Shown in pieces: positions 1-7,181 of a DNA stretch of 64,000 nucleotides. Under the pieces are notes generated by a model. That model did not search any database. It saw nothing but the letters and a program-made list of their open reading frames with translations, and was not told where the DNA came from. Origin of the DNA: Winogradskya humida. Its GTDB lineage: Bacteria > Actinomycetota > Actinomycetes > Mycobacteriales > Micromonosporaceae. The DNA lies in assembly GCF_016862215.1 (NCBI RefSeq), contig NZ_BOMN01000111.1:1-64000 (forward strand), read 5' to 3'. The position numbers and the translations under genes are program-made. The first letter of the stretch is position 1, and each line of letters begins with the position of its first letter.

Positions 1-17
1 CGGGGCACGCGGCCCCG
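1..17 (-). terminator. Hairpin after the anti-sigma-like gene
   Basis: CGGGGC (1-6) pairs with GCCCCG (12-17) around a 5-nt loop, 11 nt past the stop codon of the minus-strand gene ending at 28. The window edge cuts the distal side, so a T-tract cannot be checked. Read as a probable intrinsic terminator. Confidence 0.4.
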
Positions 18-27
18 CCCCTGCCGA

Positions 28-1179
28 TCAGTTCTCGGTGCGGAGGAAGATCTGCGAGAGCGAACCCTTGCACCTCCAGTTGACGATGACGCCGCCCGAC
101 ATCGCGAGGTAGCCCTCGTAGCGGCATTCCGGCCCGGCCTGGCCCATCACTCCGGTCAGCGGGTCGACCAGGAGCTTCTCGTCCGACACCAGCAGATGGC
201 CGGGCATGATCAGTTCCACCCCCGGGTAGGGCACCGGGGTGCGCTCGGAGCCGTCCGGCCGTTGCACGAACTTCGCGGCGTCCCAGGCGACACAGAACGC
301 GGGCGTACATTCCACGGTTTCCTCGCCGCTCGGAGCAGAGCTGGGCTGCGCTCTGGCCGGGGCGGTGGGCCCGGCGCCCGTCGACCTGGCAACGGCGATC
401 TCTTGGCCGGTGACCACGTTGCGGAGCGGCCCGGCGTCACTGAACGCCCACGGCGACTTGTCGAGACGGAAATGATCGAACCCGTCGAGCGCCTCGGCCC
501 GGCCGTCATTGAGCGACATCCGGAAGATGCCCGGCACGGCGTTGAACGAGAGATAGACGTTTGTGTCGTCAGCCCAAAGACTGTTCGAGTCCTTCTGGTT
601 CACCGTGCCCACGCGGTGATCGTTTCCACCGTCGCGCGTGCTCATCCAGACCTCGGTGTGGTCACCGGCTGCGACGGCCCGGACGATCGCCTTGCCGGTG
701 ACCGCCAGGCTCTCCTGGAAGACCGCGCCGCCCGTGTGCGTGAGCAGAGGCCGGAACTTTCGATCCGCGACCGCGTAGCTCCACATCTTTCCCGAATCCG
801 GCTGGCTGACCACCAGCCAGTGAGTGGGATCGAGCACGCCGACGACGAGCGGCGGCCGGCCGGCCGGCGTGTTCGCGATCGCGTCGGCCACCACCGCGTC
901 CGGCCATGCCTGTTTGATCGACGGCACCGTGGCCGGGACGGGCGGCAGGTGGAACATGGCCGTGGCCGGCGGCCCGGCCGGCTGGGCGGTCTCGGGGGCC
1001 GGCCGCAACAAACCGGCACCCGCCGCCACCACGGCCACCGCCGCGCAGGTGGCGACCGCTGCTTGGGCGCGGCGGCGGCGCCGGTGCCTGGTCTCGACCC
1101 GCTCCAGCAGATCGATCGGCGGCTGCGGGGCGTCGTCGGCGAACGAGGTCATCGCCGCACTGAGGTCCGTGTTGGTCAT
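28..1179 (-). CDS. Membrane protein, probable anti-sigma partner of the SigE-family factor
   Basis: About 383 residues. A cytoplasmic N-terminus of roughly 40 residues ends in an Arg-rich stretch (HRRRRRAQ). One membrane segment follows (about residues 40-60, Ala/Val rich), then a long Pro-rich linker and an extracytoplasmic domain that looks beta-rich. The ATG at 1179 overlaps the TGA of the upstream sigma factor (TGATG; a GTG at 1182 is also possible), so the two are translationally coupled. This layout is typical of actinobacterial SigE-family operons, where the second gene encodes a membrane anti-sigma or sensor. No HxxxCxxC zinc anti-sigma motif is seen, so the anti-sigma role is inferred from position only. 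Confidence 0.7.
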   Translation of the reverse strand: MTNTDLSAAMTSFADDAPQPPIDLLERVETRHRRRRRAQAAVATCAAVAVVAAGAGLLRPAPETAQPAGPPATAMFHLPPVPATVPSIKQAWPDAVVADAIANTPAGRPPLVVGVLDPTHWLVVSQPDSGKMWSYAVADRKFRPLLTHTGGAVFQESLAVTGKAIVRAVAAGDHTEVWMSTRDGGNDHRVGTVNQKDSNSLWADDTNVYLSFNAVPGIFRMSLNDGRAEALDGFDHFRLDKSPWAFSDAGPLRNVVTGQEIAVARSTGAGPTAPARAQPSSAPSGEETVECTPAFCVAWDAAKFVQRPDGSERTPVPYPGVELIMPGHLLVSDEKLLVDPLTGVMGQAGPECRYEGYLAMSGGVIVNWRCKGSLSQIFLRTEN

Positions 1180-1685
1180 CACTTCACCACTTCCAGGTCG
1201 GCGACACCGGTCGCACGCAACTTCTCCAGACCACGCAACGCATTGGTGCGGACGGTGACGGGGCTTACGTTGAGTGACACCGCGATCTCGGCGTCGGTCA
1301 TGTGTTCGTAGTAGCGCAGGACCAGCACGGTCCGCTGGCGGGGCGGCAGCAGGGCCAGCGCGGCCCAGATCCGCCCGGCCCGGCCGGTGTGCTCCGCCCG
1401 GTCGATCCCCGGATCGTCGAACGCGTGGTCCAGCGGCTTCGCGGTCGGGACCTCACGTCGTCGCCGTCGCCACACCGACACATGCGACCGCGCCATGGTC
1501 GTCCGCACATACCCGGTCGGATCGTCCTTGCGGGACACTCGCGACCAGTGCGACCGCAGCTTGATCAGTGCGTCCTGCACCAGATCGTCAGCGTCGTGAT
1601 GGTTGCCGGTGAGCAGATACCCATACCGGTAGAGCGCCTGACCTCGCATGCGAACAAAGTCCGCGAAGAGGCTGTCATCAGCCAT
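1179..1685 (-). CDS. SigE-family RNA polymerase sigma factor (ECF)
   Basis: 168 residues, the usual ECF length. Region 2 is at about residues 5-65 (FVRMRGQALYRYGYLLTG, then DADDLVQDAL). Region 4 is at about 105-160 (LPPRQRTVLVLRYYEHMTDAEIA, shown here in parts: LPPRQRTVLVLRYYE and TVRTNALRGLEKL). The reading frame stays open upstream, but the ATG at 1685 is preceded by GGAGG at good spacing and starts exactly where family members start (MADDSLFADFVRMRG). It directs polymerase to a small regulon under control of the membrane protein it overlaps. The membrane partner is the only target that can be inferred locally. Confidence 0.92.
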   Translation of the reverse strand: MADDSLFADFVRMRGQALYRYGYLLTGNHHDADDLVQDALIKLRSHWSRVSRKDDPTGYVRTTMARSHVSVWRRRRREVPTAKPLDHAFDDPGIDRAEHTGRAGRIWAALALLPPRQRTVLVLRYYEHMTDAEIAVSLNVSPVTVRTNALRGLEKLRATGVADLEVVK

Positions 1686-1689
1686 GTGC

Positions 1690-2602
1690 TCACACCTCCG
1701 ACCCAGGACGCAGCCCGGCCCGGAAGCGTTGCATATGCGAAGAAGGGCGGGGCCGCAGTGGCCCCGCCCTTTCAACCTGCCAAACCCTACGGCTTCGGCA
1801 GCGCCGCCCTCGGTCAGGGCGGCCTGCTCGGCGTCGTGCATCGTGGCCGTTCGCCGGCTCCTGCGAGGCGGGAGTGGGGTAACTGCCGGGCAGCGCGAGG
1901 GCGTCCGCTTCCGGCGAGCCCGGATCGGCGTGGTAGGCGACCAGATGCTGGCCGGGAGCACTGGAGACGGTCAGGTTCTCGAACCGCAGCGACATCCGGC
2001 CCACCACCTCGTGATCGAAGTGCTTGATCTCGGCGGTGTCGGTGTCGGCCGTGCGCATCGCCGCGACGCAGCCCTCCGCGATCCGGGCCCAGTCGCGGTA
2101 GAACGTGCGGGCCTGTGGCCTGAGGAAGATGCCCCGCAGCAGGTTGGTCTCGTCACCGAGCCAGCTGAATAGGGCTTCCCCGAGCGGGTTGGTCGCCAGC
2201 AGGTCCATGGAGCGGTCGTAGATCAACGCCGGGGTCTGCGGCCACGTCGCGATCATCGCGAGCAACCCCGGGGAGGCGTATTCCCGGCGCGCCGCCCGGC
2301 GGGGCCGCGTCCCGGCAGGACCGGCGAGGTCCCGCAGGTAGGCGATCGCCTCGGGCTCCAGCAACAGTGCTCCGGCGAGGGCGTGGACCACCTGCGGAGA
2401 CGGATGCCTCCCGTCCCTGCTCCAGGTGGACGTAGTAGTCGGTGCTGACCTTCGCCAGCATCGCCACCTCTTCTCGTCGCAGCCCGGGAGTGCGCCGCGA
2501 ACCGCGCGGGATGCCGTGGTCCTCGGGTCGGACCAGGGCGCGCCGGGCCCGCAGGAATTCGCCCAGCCGAGGACTGACCTCTGCCTCGGTCATATCGGTC
2601 AC
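1690..2602 (-). pseudogene. Frameshifted XRE-family regulator with MmyB-like C-terminal domain
   Basis: The frame from ATG 2602 encodes an XRE helix-turn-helix (GEFLRARRALVRPED, TPGLRREEVAMLAKVSTDYY, HLEQGRE). It loses homology at about 2401-2414. The homologous continuation (PSPQVVHALAGALLLEPEA, then the MmyB-like ligand domain with LATNPLGEALFSWL) is in another frame. The family pattern is LEQGRERHPSPQVVHAL, which the sequence would fit with two extra bases, so a net -2 (or +1) shift is likely. The C-terminal frame also runs on past the normal end (HADPGSPEADALAL) through a strong hairpin at 1743-1771 as far as 1690. The native stop was therefore probably upstream of that. Either a true pseudogene or a sequencing error. 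Confidence 0.75.
1743..1771. terminator. Strong GC hairpin with T/A flanks
   Basis: AAGGGCGGGGCC (1743-1754) and GGCCCCGCCCTT (1760-1771) are perfect inverted arms around GCAGT. The arms end in AA and TTT, so the hairpin can terminate in either direction. It lies between the XRE regulator and the sigma factor start and probably ends the regulator transcript. Confidence 0.75.
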
Positions 2603-2638
2603 CTCCTGCTCGGACCCGAAAATGTGCGTCCCACGTTA

Positions 2639-2661
2639 CCCAGCTACCGGAAAGCTGGGTG
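2639..2661. promoter_or_regulatory. Inverted repeat upstream of the XRE gene, possible operator
   Basis: ACCCAGCT (2639-2646) and AGCTGGGT (2654-2661) are perfect 8-bp arms with a 7-nt centre, 37 bp upstream of the regulator ATG at 2602. The position fits an autoregulatory operator. The rest of 2603-2858 shows no gene I can support. Confidence 0.45.
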
Positions 2662-2858
2662 GCCGTCTCACACCCACCTTCCCGCGGGCATGAGGGACTC
2701 ACAGCAGCCCGGATCACGGCTCGGTCGAGCAGTGCATGCCGCCGGGAGCCGACGGCTGCCGGCACGTCTTGATCACTGCCGGTCCGGTCACTGAGGGGAA
2801 GCTGCTCTCTCGTCGTGCCGAGGATGTCGCTGGCTCAAGGTGGCCCTCCGAGGGCGAG

Positions 2859-2918
2859 GGAAAATACTTGCCGGAGTGGAAAGTGAGGAGTAGCTTTCTC
2901 GTCAGGCAAGTACTTTCC
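2859..2918. promoter_or_regulatory. Nested inverted repeats before the membrane protein/regulator operon
   Basis: GGAAAATACTTGCC (2859-2872) and GGCAAGTACTTTCC (2905-2918) pair at 13 of 14 positions. Inside them GAAAG (2878-2882) and CTTTC (2894-2898) form a second pair. The block lies 25-84 bp upstream of the ATG at 2943, where promoter and operator elements would sit. The operon encodes a winged-helix regulator (3404-3727), the obvious candidate ligand. Confidence 0.5.
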
Positions 2919-2942
2919 ATGCACGGGGCGAGGAGGAAGACC

Positions 2943-3407
2943 ATGGCTGTGACACCCACTCCCGACGAGGCCCGTCAGACGTTGCAGGATTACGACCAGC
3001 AGCGCAAGGACAGTGCCGCCGCGAGCGGCTATTCCACCGTTTATTGGATCGTCGCCGGCATTGTCGTCGCCGCGTTCGGCGTTCTCACGGACCTCTACCC
3101 GGACTGGGCTGGTGCAGGGAGCAGCTGGTTCAGCCTGACACTGCTGGCGGTCGTCGTGCTGTCCAGCACTCGTTGGGGCAGTGCCCTGTTCGGCCGCCGG
3201 GTGCAGGTGCGCCGTCGGCCTGCCGGGCAGCGCTGGCTGCTCGCCATCGTCGGGGCAGTGGTGTCGGTGGTTGCCATGCTGGCCCTGGCGAGCTTGGAGA
3301 TACCGCACCGCTTCGCCATCGTCGGCGTCGTGTTCGGCCTGCTGCTGGCGATCGGGGGCCCGTGGTGGCAGCGCCGCGTCCTGGCTCGCGAAGCAGCGCG
3401 GCCATGA
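2943..3407 (+). CDS. Small integral membrane protein
   Basis: 154 residues. The ATG at 2943 is chosen because GAGGAGGAAGA lies just upstream. The frame is open further upstream but crosses the operator. A short charged N-terminus (about 1-30, DEARQTLQDYDQQRKDS) precedes four membrane segments, at about residues 35-55, 62-78, 100-122 and 127-147. No catalytic motif is seen. It overlaps the next gene, a winged-helix regulator, by ATGA, so they form one operon and the regulator probably controls this protein. Similar membrane protein/winged-helix pairs are common in actinobacteria, but the function is not known to me. Confidence 0.8.
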   Translation: MAVTPTPDEARQTLQDYDQQRKDSAAASGYSTVYWIVAGIVVAAFGVLTDLYPDWAGAGSSWFSLTLLAVVVLSSTRWGSALFGRRVQVRRRPAGQRWLLAIVGAVVSVVAMLALASLEIPHRFAIVGVVFGLLLAIGGPWWQRRVLAREAARP

Positions 3408-3727
3408 CCGGTCAAGGTGCGGCCGCGGGGCCTGAGCGCGCCCCGCGGCTGGAGCCGCTGCTGCTGGACCCCACCCGGTTGTCCATCGTGGCGACCTTGG
3501 CTGCGGCCGAATGGGCTGAGTTCGGTTTCGTCCGGGACACGGTTGGGCTCAGTGACTCGACTCTGTCGAAGCGGGTCTCCCAGCTCGGCGACGCCGGTTT
3601 CGTCGAGGTCCGCAAGGGTTACGTCGGCAAGCGTCCGCGCACCTGGCTCAACCTGTCGGAGGCCGGGCGCGCGGCGCTCCGGTCCCACATCGCGATGCTG
3701 CGGGAGATCGCCGACCGGGCCGGGTGA
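3404..3727 (+). CDS. Winged-helix DNA-binding transcriptional regulator
   Basis: 107 residues. A winged helix-turn-helix of the HTH_27/MarR-like type covers nearly the whole protein: LLDPTRLSIVATLAAAEWAE, the recognition region GLSDSTLSKRVSQLGDAGFV, and the wing VEVRKGYVGKRPRTWLNL. There is no separate ligand domain, as is usual in this short family. The start overlaps the membrane protein stop by 4 bp (3404-3407). It probably binds the nested palindromes at 2859-2918 and represses its own operon (inference from position). Confidence 0.85.
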   Translation: MTGQGAAAGPERAPRLEPLLLDPTRLSIVATLAAAEWAEFGFVRDTVGLSDSTLSKRVSQLGDAGFVEVRKGYVGKRPRTWLNLSEAGRAALRSHIAMLREIADRAG

Positions 3728-3780
3728 CGACGCAGACACCCGGGGGACAACGCCGTCACCCTGTCGTTGTGCGGGGGCGA

Positions 3781-5271
3781 TTACCGGGTGGCGGTGGTGC
3801 AGGCTGTACTGCCCTTGCACGCTTCCATTTTCTTGATGCTCGCCTGGAGCGCCTGGACACGTTCGGCCGGCAGGCTCGCGGCGATGTTGTTCATCTCGTC
3901 CGGGTCGGTCGTGCGGTCGTAGTACTCCCTGGTGCCGTCGAGGTATTGCACGAACGTCCAGTCCGCTGTCCGGATCGCGGTGTAGGTCGGCGGCGTACCG
4001 TCCTTGCTGTTCTGCTTGTCGGGGTCATCCGGGGCGGCCGGTTCGGAGGTTTTCGGTCCGTGGTGCTCGATCAGGGAGAGCCGGCGCCAGTCACCTGCCG
4101 GCTTTCCGGTCCTGAGCAGCGGTACGAGGCTGGTGCCGTCGGCGGTGCCCGAGCTGGTGATGCCGGCGAGGCCCTCGAAGGTGGGACGCAGATCGATGTT
4201 CTCGGCGAGCTGGTCCACGGTCGTGTTGGTGCGGATGCCGGGGCCGGCGACGACCAGGGGTACGTGCACGTCGGTGCTGAACGCGGTTTGCTTGCCGATG
4301 TTCAGGCCGTGGTCGCCGAGGTGGAAGCCGTTGTCGGAGCTGAAGACGACGACGGTGTGGTCGGCGATTCCGGCCTTCGAAAGGGTGTCTCGCAGTGTGC
4401 CGATCATGCGGTCGATGGACTGGACCGACTGCGCCCGTTTGCGGTAGATGCCGTTGAGGGTGCTGATTTCCTGGGGTGTGAGCGGGTCGTTCGCGGCCAG
4501 GTAGGACGGCGCGTTCCGGGGGTGTCTGTTGAACGCGGACGTCTGCGGGACGGTCATGCCGGGGAAGAGGTTCTTGTCCTGTGGGGCGGGGGTGTAGGGG
4601 CCGTGCGGCGAGAACGTGGCGATCTCGAGCAGGAACGGCTGACTTCGCCTTGCGGCGTCGTTGATGAAGGTGACAGCTTTGTTCTGGACGACGGTCGTCA
4701 GATAGTCCTCGGGCTTGCTGCCGTACTTTTTGATCGCGCCGTTCTCGTTGAGCTTGTAGTTGAAGTTCGCGTAGGCGTTGCCACCGGTTGCCCAGTCGGT
4801 CCAGCCGGGACGGACGCCGTCGACGGGTTGGTATTCGTTGAGGTATTTGCCCATGAAGCCGGTGCGGTAGCCGTTACTTTTCAACGTGGTCGCGATGGTG
4901 TCCATTTCCTGCGTCTGCTGGAACTTGTGGAATCCGCCGTCCTTGCCGGAGTTGGTGAAGACACCGGTGTTGTGCGGGTACCGGCCGGTGAAGATCGACG
5001 ACCGCGACGGGCAGCACAGCGAGTCGGTCACCGTGTAGTTCGTGAACGTCGTGCCGTCCTTCGCCAGCGCCTGAACGTTGGGCATGTGCGGTAGCAAGTT
5101 CATGGACAGGTCGTCGGCCAGGACGAAGACGACGTTCATTCTGCCCGCGCTCGCGGCTTGCGACGCCGAGGAGGAACGGGACGCTGTGCAGGCGGTCGAG
5201 GACGCGACCAGAAGTGCCGCCACCGTGGGGACCGCCAAAGCTCTGCGTAGCCTGAAATTCCGCATGGGCAC
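3781..5271 (-). CDS. Sulfatase family lipoprotein
   Basis: 496 residues (GTG at 5271; ATG at 5265 is the alternative). The N-terminus is a signal peptide ending in SSTAC, a plausible lipobox, so the mature enzyme is probably lipid-anchored outside the cell. The type I sulfatase pattern is present: metal-binding DD in FVLADDLS (about residue 52), CCPSRSS with the Cys that is converted to formylglycine (CxPSR, about residue 87), the SSDNGFHLGDHG metal motif (about 314), and a K-T-R region C-terminally. Family members hydrolyse sulfate esters of aryl compounds, choline or glycans. The substrate cannot be told here. No formylglycine-generating enzyme is encoded in the window, so maturation must be in trans. 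Confidence 0.9.
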   Translation of the reverse strand: MPMRNFRLRRALAVPTVAALLVASSTACTASRSSSASQAASAGRMNVVFVLADDLSMNLLPHMPNVQALAKDGTTFTNYTVTDSLCCPSRSSIFTGRYPHNTGVFTNSGKDGGFHKFQQTQEMDTIATTLKSNGYRTGFMGKYLNEYQPVDGVRPGWTDWATGGNAYANFNYKLNENGAIKKYGSKPEDYLTTVVQNKAVTFINDAARRSQPFLLEIATFSPHGPYTPAPQDKNLFPGMTVPQTSAFNRHPRNAPSYLAANDPLTPQEISTLNGIYRKRAQSVQSIDRMIGTLRDTLSKAGIADHTVVVFSSDNGFHLGDHGLNIGKQTAFSTDVHVPLVVAGPGIRTNTTVDQLAENIDLRPTFEGLAGITSSGTADGTSLVPLLRTGKPAGDWRRLSLIEHHGPKTSEPAAPDDPDKQNSKDGTPPTYTAIRTADWTFVQYLDGTREYYDRTTDPDEMNNIAASLPAERVQALQASIKKMEACKGSTACTTATR

Positions 5272-5342
5272 GGAAGGTAACTGCGGCAGATACGCGCGAC
5301 GTGAGGTCTTTGTACGGGGTTTGTAAGCGTTCCGACTCCGTG

Positions 5343-6902
5343 TCAGACCTGGAACGAGCCGACCAGGGCGCGGAGCTGCTCGGCGGTGTGGGCTACCTCG
5401 GTGCTGGCCTGGTTGGTCTGGTTGACGCCTTCGAGGGAGGTGACACCGGCTGCTGATACGTCGGCGATGCTGCCGGCGATGCGTCCGGCGCCGGCGGCGA
5501 CCTGCGCGATGCTGCGGGACATTTCGGCGGTGGTGGCGGTCTGTTGCTCAACGGCGCTGGCGATGGTGGTCTGGTAGTCGTTGATCTTCGCGATGACGGT
5601 GCTGATCCGGTTGATGACCTCGACCGTGCCTCCGGTGTCGGACTGGATCGCGGTGACTCGGCTGCTGATGTCCTCGGTGGCGCGGGCGGTTTCCTGGGCG
5701 AGGTCCTTGACCTCGGAGGCGACCACGGCGAAGCCCTTACCGGCGTCGCCGGCGCGGGCGGCCTCGATGGTGGCGTTGAGCGCGAGCAGGTTGGTCTGCT
5801 CGGCGATCGCGGTGATCAGCTTGATGACGTTACCGATCTCCTCCGACGAGGTGCCGAGACGTTCGATGCTCTGGGTGGCCAGAGCTGCCTCGCTGACGGC
5901 CGAGGCGGCGATCTGCGCGGCCTGGTTGGTGTTCTCGGCGATCTCGCGGATGGACAGGCTCATCTCCTCGCCGCCGGCGGCGACGGTCTGCACGTTGCGG
6001 GAGATCTCTTCGGCCTCGGCGGACGCGGCCGTGGTCTGCTCGGTGGTCCGGCCGGTGGCGGCGGCGATCTCGGAGCTGGTGGCAGCGAGTTCGGTGGCCG
6101 CGCCGGCGAGGGTGTCGGCGTTGGCGGCCATCGTCCGCATCGCCTCGTGCATGGTGGCCATGGCACGGTCCAGGCCGGCGGCCATGACGCCGAGCTCGTC
6201 GCGGGAGCCGATCCCGGTCCGTCCGGTCAGGTCGCCGTCGGCCAGCGCCGCGACGACTTCGCCGACGCGGCGTACCGGGCGCAGAATAGAGCGGATCAGC
6301 GGCACCGACAGCAGGATCAACGCGAGCAGCCCCAGACCGGCGATCAGCAACATCCAGAAGCGGGCAGACGCCTTCGCCGCCGCCATCGTGGTCTGTTCCT
6401 TGACGATCTCGGAGTCCAGCTCGGTATGGACGGCGTCGAGCTTGTCACCGACGGCGTTGTTCTGCTCGGCGATGCTGTCGTAGCGGCCGTTGATACTGGT
6501 GGGATCTGCCTTTGCGTCCTTGACGAATGTGGTCACGAACGTGTTGAACGCGGTGATGCTCGTACCCAGGTCGTCGATCTGCGTGTCGATGCTGCCGGGC
6601 AGGTCGTACCCGGCAGCAGCGTTCAGGGCGTCGATGGCGGAGGTGACGTCGTCGCCGGCGTCGGCGGTGGTGTCGTCGCCGTGTGCGGCCCGGTAGGCGT
6701 CGACCTTCAGCTCGCTCTCGCGGGTGTCCAGGTGATTGAGGGCGGCCTTGGTGGCGGTGTACGCGCGCAGGGTGTCCGAGTTCCTGGTCAGCTGCTCCTG
6801 TGACCAGATGCCGATCCCGGTCACCGTGCCGGTGACGATGACGCCGATCGCCACGATGGAGGACAACCTTTTGGCGACGCTGATGTCTGCGAGACGTGGC
6901 AT
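5343..6902 (-). CDS. Methyl-accepting chemotaxis protein
   Basis: 519 residues from ATG 6902, chosen for the AGGAG just upstream; the frame extends 27 codons further but without a site. Order: membrane segment 1 (about 13-33), periplasmic four-helix sensor (about 34-185), membrane segment 2 (about 186-208), HAMP (about 209-262, RSILRPVRRVGEVVAALADG), then a long coiled-coil signalling domain. Its hairpin tip reads IAEQTNLLALNATIEAARAG, the conserved CheA/CheW contact. It senses an unknown ligand and signals to CheA. No che or flagellar genes lie nearby, so it acts with components encoded elsewhere. Confidence 0.93.
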   Translation of the reverse strand: MPRLADISVAKRLSSIVAIGVIVTGTVTGIGIWSQEQLTRNSDTLRAYTATKAALNHLDTRESELKVDAYRAAHGDDTTADAGDDVTSAIDALNAAAGYDLPGSIDTQIDDLGTSITAFNTFVTTFVKDAKADPTSINGRYDSIAEQNNAVGDKLDAVHTELDSEIVKEQTTMAAAKASARFWMLLIAGLGLLALILLSVPLIRSILRPVRRVGEVVAALADGDLTGRTGIGSRDELGVMAAGLDRAMATMHEAMRTMAANADTLAGAATELAATSSEIAAATGRTTEQTTAASAEAEEISRNVQTVAAGGEEMSLSIREIAENTNQAAQIAASAVSEAALATQSIERLGTSSEEIGNVIKLITAIAEQTNLLALNATIEAARAGDAGKGFAVVASEVKDLAQETARATEDISSRVTAIQSDTGGTVEVINRISTVIAKINDYQTTIASAVEQQTATTAEMSRSIAQVAAGAGRIAGSIADVSAAGVTSLEGVNQTNQASTEVAHTAEQLRALVGSFQV

Positions 6903-7181
6903 GTGCTTCTCCTGCTGAGGGGCCGCCACCGCAGCAGCCGCATCATGAGAGATGTCGGCAAATAGCGCCGATGCCTGAGCCATGCAGCTACGCCGCTGTT
7001 TGTGGGAGCGTTTCCAGGTCAGGTTGCTCTACACCTGCAACCCGCTTGGTTGCCGGCACTGCCGAAGCCGTGCGCAGCATGCCCGTCATGCGGCAGCCGC
7101 AGCGTTGCGTCGCCGCCCGGCGGCCTCTGCCCGCAGGTACTGAATGTGCCTGAACGGGCAGCTTGCGGGTAATGCACGATC
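6903..7181. promoter_or_regulatory. Divergent promoter region between the MCP and UvrA-like genes
   Basis: A 279-bp gap without a supportable gene. It holds TGGGAGCGTTTCCA (7003-7016), close to the CebR/LacI-type palindrome TGGGAGCGCTCCCA, and a hairpin GGTTGC (7022-7027)/GCAACC (7037-7042). No clear -35/-10 pair can be assigned by eye. Confidence 0.35.

Noticed and set aside
196..1311. Long plus-strand open frame opposite the sigma/anti-sigma genes
   Set aside because: It is antisense to two well-supported coupled genes, is Arg/Gly rich, and shows no domain; it is a GC-bias shadow.
3724..5094. 456-codon plus-strand frame opposite the sulfatase
   Set aside because: The minus strand carries all sulfatase motifs including CCPSRS; the plus frame is low-complexity Val/Gly/Asp with no homology.
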